Assembly: GCF_003576345.1 (NCBI RefSeq)
Contig: NZ_QWGB01000004.1
Span: 248,001-312,000 of the forward strand
Length of the DNA: 64,000 nt
Direction: 5' to 3'
Source of the DNA: Henriciella barbarensis
GTDB taxonomy: Bacteria > Pseudomonadota > Alphaproteobacteria > Caulobacterales > Hyphomonadaceae
The translations under genes and the position numbers were made by a program. Shown piece by piece: positions 8,574 to 16,699 of this stretch; position 1 is the stretch's first letter, and each line of letters opens with the position of its first letter. The notes under the pieces are model-generated. The model had not been told where the DNA came from, searched no databases, and saw only the letters and a list, made by a program, of their open reading frames with translations.

Positions 8574-9317
8574 CTAGAAGACGCGTGGACGCTCTGACTT
8601 GTCGACGTGAAGGCCGCATTCGGTTTTCGCCATACCAGCCCAGCGTCCAGACCGGATATCAGACGGGTCTTCTGCAGGACGCGTGCAAGGCCAGCAGCCG
8701 ATGGACGGATAGCCTTGATCGACCAGTGGGTGCTTTGGCAGGTTGCGGTGAACGAAGAAGCGATCAACGTCCTCCTGCGTCCAGCTTGCAAGCGGGTTTA
8801 CCTTGTAGCGGCCATTCGCGTGCTCAAACACAGGCAGGCTCATGCGGGCGCCGCCATGAAAGCGTTTGCGGCCGGTTATCCAGGCATCAAAACCTTCCAG
8901 CGCAGGCTCAAGCGGGCGCACCTTGCGAAGGGCGCAGCAAGCATCCGGGTCCGACTGCCAGAGACGATCCTTCGGATCGATAATCTTGCGTTCGGTCTCG
9001 TTCGGCTTGATCTCTTGAACATTGGTCAGGCCAAGCTGGTCAATCAGCGAGTCCTTGTAATCCAGCGTCTGCGGGAAGTGCAGGCCGGTCTCGAGGAAGA
9101 CGACCGGAAAATCCGGATCGACATCCGCGATCAGCGCCAGCATCACAGCGCTCTCTGCACCGAAACTCGACACATAGGTCAGCTTGCCCGACCACTCGCG
9201 CACCAGCGAGGCGCGCAGGATGGTCGTTGCGGACGCGTGACGCAGCTCACCATTGAGGCGGGCGAGCCGCTCCTCAACGGGCTGTCTCAGACGTGTCTGA
9301 TAATCGGCATATGGCAT
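8574..9317 (-). CDS. cysH: Phosphoadenylyl/adenylyl-sulfate reductase CysH
   Basis: Reduces activated sulfate (APS or PAPS) to sulfite using thioredoxin or glutathione. From the ATG at 9317 (MPYADYQTRL), 11 bp after the DUF934 stop, it is 247 residues. It has the PP-loop-like SSFGAESAVML near 50-60, four iron-sulfur cysteines (CC at 127-128, Cys208 and Cys211 in CWPC) and the catalytic ECGLH (Cys234). The CC...CxxC set means it carries a 4Fe-4S cluster, which favours APS as substrate over PAPS. It is the last gene of the cysG-to-cysH operon. Confidence 0.94.
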   Translation of the reverse strand: MPYADYQTRLRQPVEERLARLNGELRHASATTILRASLVREWSGKLTYVSSFGAESAVMLALIADVDPDFPVVFLETGLHFPQTLDYKDSLIDQLGLTNVQEIKPNETERKIIDPKDRLWQSDPDACCALRKVRPLEPALEGFDAWITGRKRFHGGARMSLPVFEHANGRYKVNPLASWTQEDVDRFFVHRNLPKHPLVDQGYPSIGCWPCTRPAEDPSDIRSGRWAGMAKTECGLHVDKSERPRVF

Positions 9318-9327
9318 ATAAGCGCCT

Positions 9328-9819
9328 TTAATCCTTTCCGTGCCGGCGGCGGAAAACGGGGACACGTTCATCCGCTGCTGGCTGATAGACCGCTGAATAC
9401 TCTTCCAGCGCGTCTAGAACGGAAGGTAGTTCGGCCCTCTCGGTCTCAAAAGCATCGAAGCCTGAACGGTTCATATAGAGAATCTGATCTCGCAGAACGT
9501 GTCCGACGGCACGAAGCTCTCCCTCATAGCCGAGGCGGCGGCGCAAAAGCTGTGCCTGCGAATAGCCGCGTCCGTCTGTATATTTGGGAAAATCGATCTC
9601 GATAAGCGCGAGGCGATCCAGGAACTCTTCAAGCTCATGTGGATCGTCGGCGGGCTCAAGTCGCACGCCGATCTCAGTATTTCTGGCTAGAAGCATCTCC
9701 GTCTCGCTGCGCAGGCGAGCGAGGGAAACCGTGATACATCCGCCGGGCGAAAGGGCCGCTTCGTCAGGCACATAGGCCCAGATATCGTCGACTTCGCGGC
9801 GGTCCTTGATAAGTGGCAT
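9328..9819 (-). CDS. DUF934 domain-containing protein
   Basis: 163-residue protein with the family signature FPKYTDGRGYSQAQLLRRR followed by GYEGELRAVGHVLRDQ. DUF934 proteins are nearly always encoded between cysI and cysH in proteobacteria and have been proposed to help sulfite reduction or electron supply, but I know of no firm biochemical assignment. It sits 21 bp downstream of cysI and 11 bp upstream of the cysH start, so it is translated from the same message. No metal-binding cysteine cluster and no signal peptide are seen. Confidence 0.92.
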   Translation of the reverse strand: MPLIKDRREVDDIWAYVPDEAALSPGGCITVSLARLRSETEMLLARNTEIGVRLEPADDPHELEEFLDRLALIEIDFPKYTDGRGYSQAQLLRRRLGYEGELRAVGHVLRDQILYMNRSGFDAFETERAELPSVLDALEEYSAVYQPAADERVPVFRRRHGKD

Positions 9820-9840
9820 GTAAGTCTCGTCCTCGTCTCT

Positions 9841-11499
9841 CTACGCGTCAGCGTAGATGGCGTCCTTGAAAGGCTGCATGCCTTCGCGCTCGAAAGTTTC
9901 GATGAAGGTCTCTTCCTTGCTGGTGCGAAGTTCGCGGTAGCGATCGACCAGCCGCTTCAATGCCACGGGAACATCATCTGCCTTGAGGCCCGGCCCGGCC
10001 ATCTGGCCTATGGCTGCCTTCTCGTCGGCGCGCCCGCCCAGCGTGATCTGGTAGTATTCCTCACCTTTCCGGTCGACGCCCAGAATGCCGACATGGCCGA
10101 CATGGTGGTGACCGCAGGCATTGATGCAGCCGGAAATATTGATGTGGAACTTGCCGATATCGGCCTGGTCGTCCGGGTCGCTGAACGCTTCCTGGATCGC
10201 CATACCGACCGGGATGGAGCGCGCATTGGCGAGGTTGCAGTAATCAAGCCCCGGGCAGACGATCATGTCCGAGATGAGGCCTTCGTTCGGGGTGGCAAGG
10301 CCTGCTGCGTCCAGCTTGCGATAGAGCTCATAGACGTCATCCAGTGCGACATGGGGCAGGACGACATTCTGCGCATGGCTGACGCGGATGTCGTCATGGC
10401 CATAGGCTTCGGCCAGATCGGCCATCACATCCATCTGGTCATCGGTCGCGTCACCAGCGGCAACGCCCATCGGCTTCAGGCTGACCGTTACAGTCGTGTA
10501 GCCCTCCACCTTGTGAGGGTGCAGGTTTACCCGCGTCCAGCGCGCAAAGGCGGCGTCGGCAGTCTTCGCCTTCTCGAAGCTGTCGGAGCTTGCCGGCTTG
10601 GCCGCCAGCTCCGGCGGTTCGAAATAGGCGTGGATACGCTCGATCTCTTCCGGGGGCAGGGCGATTTTCTCGGCATCCCGCTGCGCGGCGAACTCATCCT
10701 CGACCAGCTTGCGGAATTCCTCTTCGCCGGTTTCGGAGACGAGGATCTTGATCCGCGCCTTGTACTTGTTATCGCGGCGGCCAAAGCGGTTATAGACCCG
10801 CATGATCGCTTCCAGATAATCGAGCAGCTCGCCTTCGGGCACAAAGTCAGAGACCTTCGCGGCGATGTGCGGCGTGCGTCCCTGGCCGCCGCCAACATGC
10901 ACCTCGAAGCCGACCTCACCGTCCTTTCGGCGCATGTTCAGCCCGATATCGTGCACCTTGATCGCTGCGCGGTCATGTTCGGCTGCCGTCACGGCGATCT
11001 TGAACTTGCGGGGCAGGAAGGCGAATTCCGGATGGAAGGTCGACCATTGGCGAATGATCTCGCACCACGGCCGCGGGTCCATCACTTCATCCTTGGTCGC
11101 GCCAGCATAATGGTCGCTTGTCACGTTGCGGATACAGTTACCTGAGGTCTGGATGGCATGCATCTCGACCTCGGCGAGGTCAGCCAGCACATCGGGAATA
11201 TCCTTCAGCGCCACCCAGTTGAACTGGATGTTCTGGCGCGTCGTGAAATGGCCATAGCCGCGGTCATACTTGCGCGCGATCTCGGCCAGCGCCCGCATCT
11301 GGCGCGGGCTGAGCTGGCCATAGGGAATGGCGATCCGCAGCATATAGGCGTGCAGCTGAAGATAGACGCCATTCTGCAAACGCAGCGGCTTGAACTCATC
11401 TTCCTTCAATTCGCCAGAAAGGCGGCGGGCCACTTGTCCGCGAAACTGCTCGACCCGTTCCTTCACGATCCGGGTGTCGAATTCATCATACCTGTACAT
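9841..11499 (-). CDS. cysI: Nitrite/sulfite reductase (hemoprotein CysI type)
   Basis: Six-electron reductase converting sulfite to sulfide with siroheme and a 4Fe-4S cluster. The start at 11499 (MYRYDEFDTRIV) gives 552 residues; it overlaps the end of the upstream GST gene by 14 bp. An ATG four codons earlier (11511) is possible. Two ferredoxin-like repeats (TSGNCIRNVTSDHYAG) are followed by the cluster ligands: CPGLDYC with NLANARSIPVG, and SGCINACGHHH. No flavoprotein subunit CysJ is present, so electrons probably come from ferredoxin or from a separate reductase. Confidence 0.94.
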   Translation of the reverse strand: MYRYDEFDTRIVKERVEQFRGQVARRLSGELKEDEFKPLRLQNGVYLQLHAYMLRIAIPYGQLSPRQMRALAEIARKYDRGYGHFTTRQNIQFNWVALKDIPDVLADLAEVEMHAIQTSGNCIRNVTSDHYAGATKDEVMDPRPWCEIIRQWSTFHPEFAFLPRKFKIAVTAAEHDRAAIKVHDIGLNMRRKDGEVGFEVHVGGGQGRTPHIAAKVSDFVPEGELLDYLEAIMRVYNRFGRRDNKYKARIKILVSETGEEEFRKLVEDEFAAQRDAEKIALPPEEIERIHAYFEPPELAAKPASSDSFEKAKTADAAFARWTRVNLHPHKVEGYTTVTVSLKPMGVAAGDATDDQMDVMADLAEAYGHDDIRVSHAQNVVLPHVALDDVYELYRKLDAAGLATPNEGLISDMIVCPGLDYCNLANARSIPVGMAIQEAFSDPDDQADIGKFHINISGCINACGHHHVGHVGILGVDRKGEEYYQITLGGRADEKAAIGQMAGPGLKADDVPVALKRLVDRYRELRTSKEETFIETFEREGMQPFKDAIYADA

Positions 11500-12103
11500 C
11501 GGTAACCTCATGTAGATGGGGAAGGCCGAGCTCGCGCTCGCAGCGCGCAATCCAGCCGTGGACGGCTGGAAACTCGGACACGTCAAACCCGCCCTCATGG
11601 GCGAGGCGGGTGTAGGCAAGAAGAGAAATGTCGGCCAGCGTCATGGCCTCGCCGCCAGCGATCCAGTCATTGCCAAGCAGGGCGAGTTCCATCCGGCCAA
11701 GTGCGCGGCGGCCCTTTGCCATCAGGTGCGGGTCGATCTCGTCGTCATTTTTCTTCAGATAAAGCTTCTGGAAGCGGCGCACCGCGATCGCTGTCTCGTG
11801 GGAATACTGTTCCCAGAACATCCATTCCAGAACCTTTGCGCGCTCAAAAGCCTCTTCAGGTATAAGGTCGCTTCCCTCCGCCAGATAGGTGATGATCGCG
11901 TTCGACTGGGCGAGCGTGCGTCCATCATCAAACGCAACGACCGGGACCTGTCCGAACGGATTGATCGTCAGGAAGCTGTCGGTGTTCGTTTCACCCTTCA
12001 GAATGTCGATTTCGACCCAGTCATGGTCGATGCTGAGACGCTCTGCGACCCACTTCACTTTCAGGCAGTTGCCCGAAATGCTGTCGCCATAGATGCGAAT
12101 CAT
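11486..12103 (-). CDS. Glutathione S-transferase family protein
   Basis: 205-residue protein with an N-terminal thioredoxin fold (IYGDSISGNCLKVKWVAE; Ser8 and Cys12 near the usual glutathione site) including the NPFGQVPVVAFDDG cis-proline motif and the AQSNAIITYLAEG Glu/Ser element, then an all-helical C-terminal domain. Its start overlaps the DUF2849 stop by 4 bp (ATGA) and its end overlaps cysI, so it is translationally coupled within the sulfur operon. The location suggests a role in thiol handling during sulfate reduction, for example supplying reductant to CysH, but this is inference. Confidence 0.9.
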   Translation of the reverse strand: MIRIYGDSISGNCLKVKWVAERLSIDHDWVEIDILKGETNTDSFLTINPFGQVPVVAFDDGRTLAQSNAIITYLAEGSDLIPEEAFERAKVLEWMFWEQYSHETAIAVRRFQKLYLKKNDDEIDPHLMAKGRRALGRMELALLGNDWIAGGEAMTLADISLLAYTRLAHEGGFDVSEFPAVHGWIARCERELGLPHLHEVTDVQV

Positions 12104-12414
12104 TTCGGGGCTTTCTGGAACTCAGGATGCACCGTCGGTCCGTTCGCTCGAATTTGCTCGCGCAGCGTTTCTCGGCCGTCGACGGCGCCGTCTTCCGTGA
12201 CCTGCATGAAATACGGGTCAGTGACCGTGCCTTCCTGTGCTTCTGCATCTTTCAGGCGGGCCTCGGCCTCATCGCCAGTGAAGACGCCGATGCGCTGCGG
12301 GTTGTCAGACCAGCTGCCATCGCCTGCCATCCAGACGACTTTACCGGTCAGGGTGTCCCAGGCAGTCACCGCCTTGGGCTGGTCAGGTTTCAGTTTCGGG
12401 CGGACCGAAGTCAT
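12100..12414 (-). CDS. DUF2849 domain-containing protein
   Basis: 104-residue protein with AVTAWDTLTGKVVWMAGDGSW at its core and a VTDPYFMQV motif, both typical of DUF2849, a small family that accompanies cysG-cysI in alphaproteobacteria. Function unknown. Both ends overlap their neighbours by 4 bp (ATGA with cysG upstream and with the GST gene downstream), indicating coupled translation and matched stoichiometry. Its constant company suggests a role in siroheme delivery or sulfite reductase assembly; that is inference. Confidence 0.9.
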   Translation of the reverse strand: MTSVRPKLKPDQPKAVTAWDTLTGKVVWMAGDGSWSDNPQRIGVFTGDEAEARLKDAEAQEGTVTDPYFMQVTEDGAVDGRETLREQIRANGPTVHPEFQKAPK

Positions 12415-13811
12415 GCCAGCGCCTCCGTTATGAGTTTGTTCTGGGCTTCAGTGGGAAGACCGGCAACCTCGCCGATGATCAAGAGCGCCGGGCCCTTGAT
12501 GCCGTGTGTTTCGATGATCCGGGGCAGAGCCTCAAGAGAGCCAAAGCCACGCGTCTCGTTTTCGCGCGTACCATTCTCGATGACGGCCACCGGGGTGTCA
12601 CCCGAAAGGCCGGCTTCCTGCAGCTTTTCCGAGATGATCGCTGATGTGCCAACACCCATGAAGACGACGACGGTCTGGTTTGGCTTGGCAAGGCCCTGCC
12701 AGTCGAGATCGGGGACGCCACCCTTGCGCGCATGACCTGTGACGAAAGTCAGTGTCTGGGCATGATCGCGATGTGTCAGCGGTAGATTGGCGTTCGCGGC
12801 GCACCCTAGCGCCGACGATATGCCCGGCACCACGGTCGCTTCGATGCCCGCTTCGCGCAGCGCTTCCACTTCTTCGCCGCCGCGTCCGAAAATGAACGGA
12901 TCGCCGCCCTTCAGGCGCACCACGCGTTTGCCCTCGCGGGCTGCCGCAATCATCAGTTCGTGGATGCCGTCCTGAGGGACCAGGTGCTCGCCCTTGGATT
13001 TGCCGACCGGGACGCGCTCTGCGTCGCGGCGAACCATGTCCATGATCTCGTCGGAAACCAGCTTGTCGTGAAACACGATGTCGGCCTGCTGGATCAGGCG
13101 GAAGGCTTTCAGGGTCAGAAGCTCCGGGTCACCCGGGCCTGCGCCAACAATGTGGACCGGGCCCGGTTCATTAGAGGCCTCTTCATGCGAGAAACGGCGG
13201 AGGGCGATGTCCATCAGCTTCTCGGCGCGTTCATCATCGCCGCCATAGACCGCTTCAGCCACAGGCCCGCGCAGCACGTGTTCCCAGAAGTGACGGCGCG
13301 AGGTCTCCGAACTGATTGCGTCTTTCACCGCCGGGCGCCAGCGCTCGGCCAGCTCGGCAAGCGTGCCGATCCGCTCTGGCAGAAGTGTTTCCAGTTTGGC
13401 GCGCACGTCCTTTGCGATGACCGGGGCCGCGCCGCCGGTCGCGAAGGCCGCGACGACCTGACCGCGATCGAGAATACTTGGAACGGTGAAGTCGCAAAGC
13501 TCCTTGCGGTCCACCACGTTCACCGGCACGCCGAAAGCACGGACGAGTTCGTAGGCCCATTGCAGCTCTGTCTCGTCCTCAGAGGCGATAATGGCAAAGC
13601 GCGATGTGTCCAGCGCCTGTCCAGCCTGTTCCGGTTCGACGTGAGCAATCTGCTCAACCCCTTCGGCCCAGTCGGGCATGTGACGGTTGACCAGCGCGAT
13701 CCGCGCCGGGGTTTTGGCGACGAGGCGCGCCTTGCGCTGTGCATTCACGCCGTCGCCGAAAATGACGACATGAGCGCCATCCATCTGGAAGAAGGCTGGG
13801 AAGAGTTGCAT
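12411..13811 (-). CDS. cysG: Siroheme synthase CysG (trifunctional)
   Basis: Makes siroheme from uroporphyrinogen III: C-terminal SAM-dependent methyltransferase and N-terminal precorrin-2 dehydrogenase/ferrochelatase. From the ATG at 13811 (MQLFPAFFQMDG) it is 466 residues; an ATG four codons upstream (13823) is also possible and neither has a strong ribosome-binding site. The N-terminal Rossmann part has VVIFGDGVNAQRKARLV, and the methyltransferase part has VHIVGAGPGDPELLTLKAF, RLKGGDPFIFGRGGEE and VVPGISSALG. First gene of the cys operon, divergent from the LysR gene. Confidence 0.95.
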   Translation of the reverse strand: MQLFPAFFQMDGAHVVIFGDGVNAQRKARLVAKTPARIALVNRHMPDWAEGVEQIAHVEPEQAGQALDTSRFAIIASEDETELQWAYELVRAFGVPVNVVDRKELCDFTVPSILDRGQVVAAFATGGAAPVIAKDVRAKLETLLPERIGTLAELAERWRPAVKDAISSETSRRHFWEHVLRGPVAEAVYGGDDERAEKLMDIALRRFSHEEASNEPGPVHIVGAGPGDPELLTLKAFRLIQQADIVFHDKLVSDEIMDMVRRDAERVPVGKSKGEHLVPQDGIHELMIAAAREGKRVVRLKGGDPFIFGRGGEEVEALREAGIEATVVPGISSALGCAANANLPLTHRDHAQTLTFVTGHARKGGVPDLDWQGLAKPNQTVVVFMGVGTSAIISEKLQEAGLSGDTPVAVIENGTRENETRGFGSLEALPRIIETHGIKGPALLIIGEVAGLPTEAQNKLITEALA

Positions 13812-13928
13812 CGTGACTCGCATTGTCGGGGCGTTACTGGGACTTACCGGAAAATGAGGCTTGTGACCCGCCTCCGGCAAGCGTAGACCCCTGATCCCAT
13901 CGTTTAGATAAACTATGCGAGCATTTCC

Positions 13929-14864
13929 ATGGCCGACTCGAATGATCGTCTGCCCCCGCTGAATGCGCTACGCGCCTTTGAAGCGGCTGCACGCCGTCTG
14001 TCATTCAGCAAGGCGGCCGAAGAGCTTAATGTGACGCCGGGTGCCATTTCCCAGCATATCCGCCAGCTGGAGGAATATGCCGGCACACCGCTTTTCAAGC
14101 GGACCGGACGTAGTGTGCTTCTGACCGACGCCGCGCAGGCAAGCCTGCCACTGGTGCGCGAAGCCTTCTCACGTATCACAGAAGCGGGCCGCATCATGCA
14201 GCAGCCTGCACGCAAGGGCCGGGTCATGGTCTCTTGCGCGCCGAGCTTCGCCGCCAAATGGCTGGCGCCGCGCCTGGACCGGTTTCACATTTCCAATCCG
14301 GGCATCGAGGCCTGGATTTCGGCGGATATGTCTATCACCGACTTCACCACCGCAGACGCTGACTTCTCGGTCCGCTATGGGCAGGGAAGCTATGATGGCC
14401 TCAAGTCAGAGAAGCTGATGGACGAGACCGTGCTACCTGTCTGCTCGCCGCGCCTTCTGGAAGGCTCCGACGCGATCAGGAAGCCCGAGGACCTCGCCAA
14501 GCATACGCTGATCCATGATGAAAGCACGGAGCAGGACCCGTCCTGCCCGGACTGGACAAGCTGGCTAGCGGCGCGCGGCATCGCGGACAAGGTGAACGGC
14601 CAGCGCGGCCCGCGTTTCAACCAGTCTTCAATGGCCATTGAGGCAGCAGCGTCCGGGCGCGGCGTCGTCCTCGCCAAGCGCGCCATCGCCTCATCGGACA
14701 TGGCAGCAGGCCGTCTTGTCGCGCCGTTTGCGGATGGGTCGACCAGTATCGATTTCGGCTACTGGATTGTCTGGCCCAAGGGGCGCCATCAGTCAGACGA
14801 TGTCCGCGCCTTTATCAAGTGGATCAAGGCCGAAGCCGCTGCAGGCGAAATCCACGGCGTCTGA
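13929..14864 (+). CDS. LysR family transcriptional regulator (GcvA-like)
   Basis: 311-residue regulator with an N-terminal winged helix (PPLNALRAFEAAARRLSFSKAAEELNVTPGAISQHI) and a C-terminal periplasmic-binding-like effector domain (MVSCAPSFAAKWLAPRL, FSVRYGQGSYDG) typical of the GcvA subgroup. It is divergent from cysG across about 117 bp, so it may control the sulfur operon, its own gene, or the convergent transporter; the sequence does not decide. CysB/Cbl-type regulators are a different LysR branch, so sulfur control should not be assumed. Confidence 0.92.
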   Translation: MADSNDRLPPLNALRAFEAAARRLSFSKAAEELNVTPGAISQHIRQLEEYAGTPLFKRTGRSVLLTDAAQASLPLVREAFSRITEAGRIMQQPARKGRVMVSCAPSFAAKWLAPRLDRFHISNPGIEAWISADMSITDFTTADADFSVRYGQGSYDGLKSEKLMDETVLPVCSPRLLEGSDAIRKPEDLAKHTLIHDESTEQDPSCPDWTSWLAARGIADKVNGQRGPRFNQSSMAIEAAASGRGVVLAKRAIASSDMAAGRLVAPFADGSTSIDFGYWIVWPKGRHQSDDVRAFIKWIKAEAAAGEIHGV

Positions 14865-14890
14865 CGCCAAACCTTCCGCCACAAAGAAAT

Positions 14891-14919
14891 GCGCCGCCGG
14901 TTGATGAGACCGGCGGCGC
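14891..14919. terminator. Bidirectional hairpin between LysR and AbgT genes
   Basis: Perfect 11-bp stem GCGCCGCCGGT / ACCGGCGGCGC around a TGATGAG loop, between convergent stop codons at 14864 and 14944. The minus side is followed by a moderate T-rich tract (ATTTCTTT); the plus side is poor in T, so termination is probably better for the transporter gene. Confidence 0.7.
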
Positions 14920-14943
14920 TACTGATTTGAGCTGTCAGATCGT

Positions 14944-16545
14944 CTAGCCAGCCGTCCCCGGAATCGGGATCTGCGCAGGCGCGCCCGGCCCAAGTGGGAA
15001 GCCAACGAAGAGCCAGAACATCATGAGGATAACGCCCGTGATGAGCATCCAGATCGAGTAAGGGATCATCATCGCGGTCAGGCTGCCGAGGCCGAAATTC
15101 TTCTGCCAGCGTTGGGCGAAGACAAGGATCAGCGGGAAATAGACCATGAGCGGTGTAATGATGTTCGTTGCACCATCGCCCACACGGTAGGCCGCCGTCG
15201 CGCCGTCCGGGCTAATGCCGACCAGCATCAGCATTGGCACGAGCACAGGCGCGAGCAGCGCCCATTTTGCGCTCGCAGAGCCGACGAACAGGTTCAGCGC
15301 AGCCGAGAAGAGCACGATGAGGCCCAGCACTGCCGGGAGTGGCAGGCCGCTATTGTTGATCGCGTCTGCACCATGCACCGCCGAGATCAGGCCAAGGTTC
15401 GACCAGCCGAACATCGCCACGAAGTGCGCGGCTGCGAAGGCGAGGACGAGATAGTAGCCCATATCCTTCATGCCGCCCGCCATCATGTTGACGAGGTCGC
15501 GGTGGTTCTTGATCGTCCCGGCCGATGAGCCATAAGCCCAGCCTGCAGCGAGGAAGAGGATCAGGAAGGCTGCGACGAGAGAGCGGAAGAGAGGGCCTGC
15601 CTGCACATACCAGGCAGCGTCTTCATTGCCGGGGCCGTCTGCCAACAGCGGCGTGCCCGGTCCAATCGTCATGAAGACCCAGAGAAGCGCAACACCTAGA
15701 ATGGCGAGGCCGGCGCGGCCAAGACCTTTCTTTTCGCCTTCGGTCAGCGGCCGGTCCTCGTCGCTATAGGCCTGCATGTCGCTCTCGGCGTCGGGCTTCC
15801 ACTTGCCGAGACGTGGTTCGATAATCTTGTCGGTGACCAACCAGATGACGGGCAGGTAGATGAAGAGAAGCACACCGATGAAGTACCAGTTACCGGCGAA
15901 ATTTACGCTCCATCCGCCATCGATATTGCTCGCCTCATAGGCGCTTTCAGTAATGCCGAAGAGAAGCGCATCGAGCTGGCCTGGCGTAATGTTCGCGGAG
16001 AAACCGCCTGACACGCCTGCAAATGCGGCCGCAATACCGGCCAGTGGATGACGGCCTGCAGAGGCGAAGATGATCGCCGCCAGCGGGATCATAACGACGT
16101 AACCTGCATCAGCGGCGTGGTTCGACAGCATCGCGATGAGAGCGACCAGCGGTGTCAGCATGGCTTTTGGGGCATTGCGAACCGCGCCCCGAATCGCGCT
16201 GCCAAACAGGCCGGAGCGTTCTGCGACACCTGCGCCCAGCATGACGACAAGCACATAGCCAAGCGGATGGAAGTGCGTGAACGTGGTCGGCATTTCCACC
16301 CAGAGGCGCTGGATGTTTTCCGGCGAGAACAGGCTGGCAGCCTGTTCAAGCTGAGGCGTGCCGTCGGGATTGGTCAGGCTTGGATGAAGCGCAGACACGC
16401 CAGCCCAGGCGCAGATCTGCGAGACGATCATCAGCGCGATGATCAGATAGAAGAAGATGAAGACCGGATCGGGCAATTTGTTGCCCGTTTTCTCGACCCA
16501 GCCGAGAAAGCCTTTCTGATCGCTGGTAGCGGTCTGGTCTGACAT
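14944..16545 (-). CDS. AbgT family transporter
   Basis: 533-residue inner-membrane protein with about 12-13 hydrophobic segments. Family marks include FLGWVEKTGNKLPDPVFIFFYL at the N-terminus, SNHAADAGYVVMIPLAAIIF, and GDGATNIITPLMVYFPLIL near the end. Family members import p-aminobenzoyl-glutamate (E. coli AbgT) or export sulfonamides as proton antiporters (MtrF, YdaH). There is no abgAB hydrolase next to it, so substrate and direction are open. It is monocistronic and convergent with the LysR gene. Confidence 0.93.
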   Translation of the reverse strand: MSDQTATSDQKGFLGWVEKTGNKLPDPVFIFFYLIIALMIVSQICAWAGVSALHPSLTNPDGTPQLEQAASLFSPENIQRLWVEMPTTFTHFHPLGYVLVVMLGAGVAERSGLFGSAIRGAVRNAPKAMLTPLVALIAMLSNHAADAGYVVMIPLAAIIFASAGRHPLAGIAAAFAGVSGGFSANITPGQLDALLFGITESAYEASNIDGGWSVNFAGNWYFIGVLLFIYLPVIWLVTDKIIEPRLGKWKPDAESDMQAYSDEDRPLTEGEKKGLGRAGLAILGVALLWVFMTIGPGTPLLADGPGNEDAAWYVQAGPLFRSLVAAFLILFLAAGWAYGSSAGTIKNHRDLVNMMAGGMKDMGYYLVLAFAAAHFVAMFGWSNLGLISAVHGADAINNSGLPLPAVLGLIVLFSAALNLFVGSASAKWALLAPVLVPMLMLVGISPDGATAAYRVGDGATNIITPLMVYFPLILVFAQRWQKNFGLGSLTAMMIPYSIWMLITGVILMMFWLFVGFPLGPGAPAQIPIPGTAG

Positions 16546-16699
16546 GCCCTCAATTCCCTCATATGTTTGAATGAGCCGACCCTAGCCGTGTCCGCCGCGA
16601 TTAGGCAATGCGCGCGCAGTCAAATTGCCTTGAGCGAGGCGGCAAATGGCTGGCTGCGCCATCTCGACAAGCTGGTCATTCCCTTTTATCCGGCGGGCC

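Noticed and set aside
10093-11145. 350-residue forward frame
   Set aside because: Antisense shadow of cysI; the real frame has the siroheme/4Fe-4S motifs.
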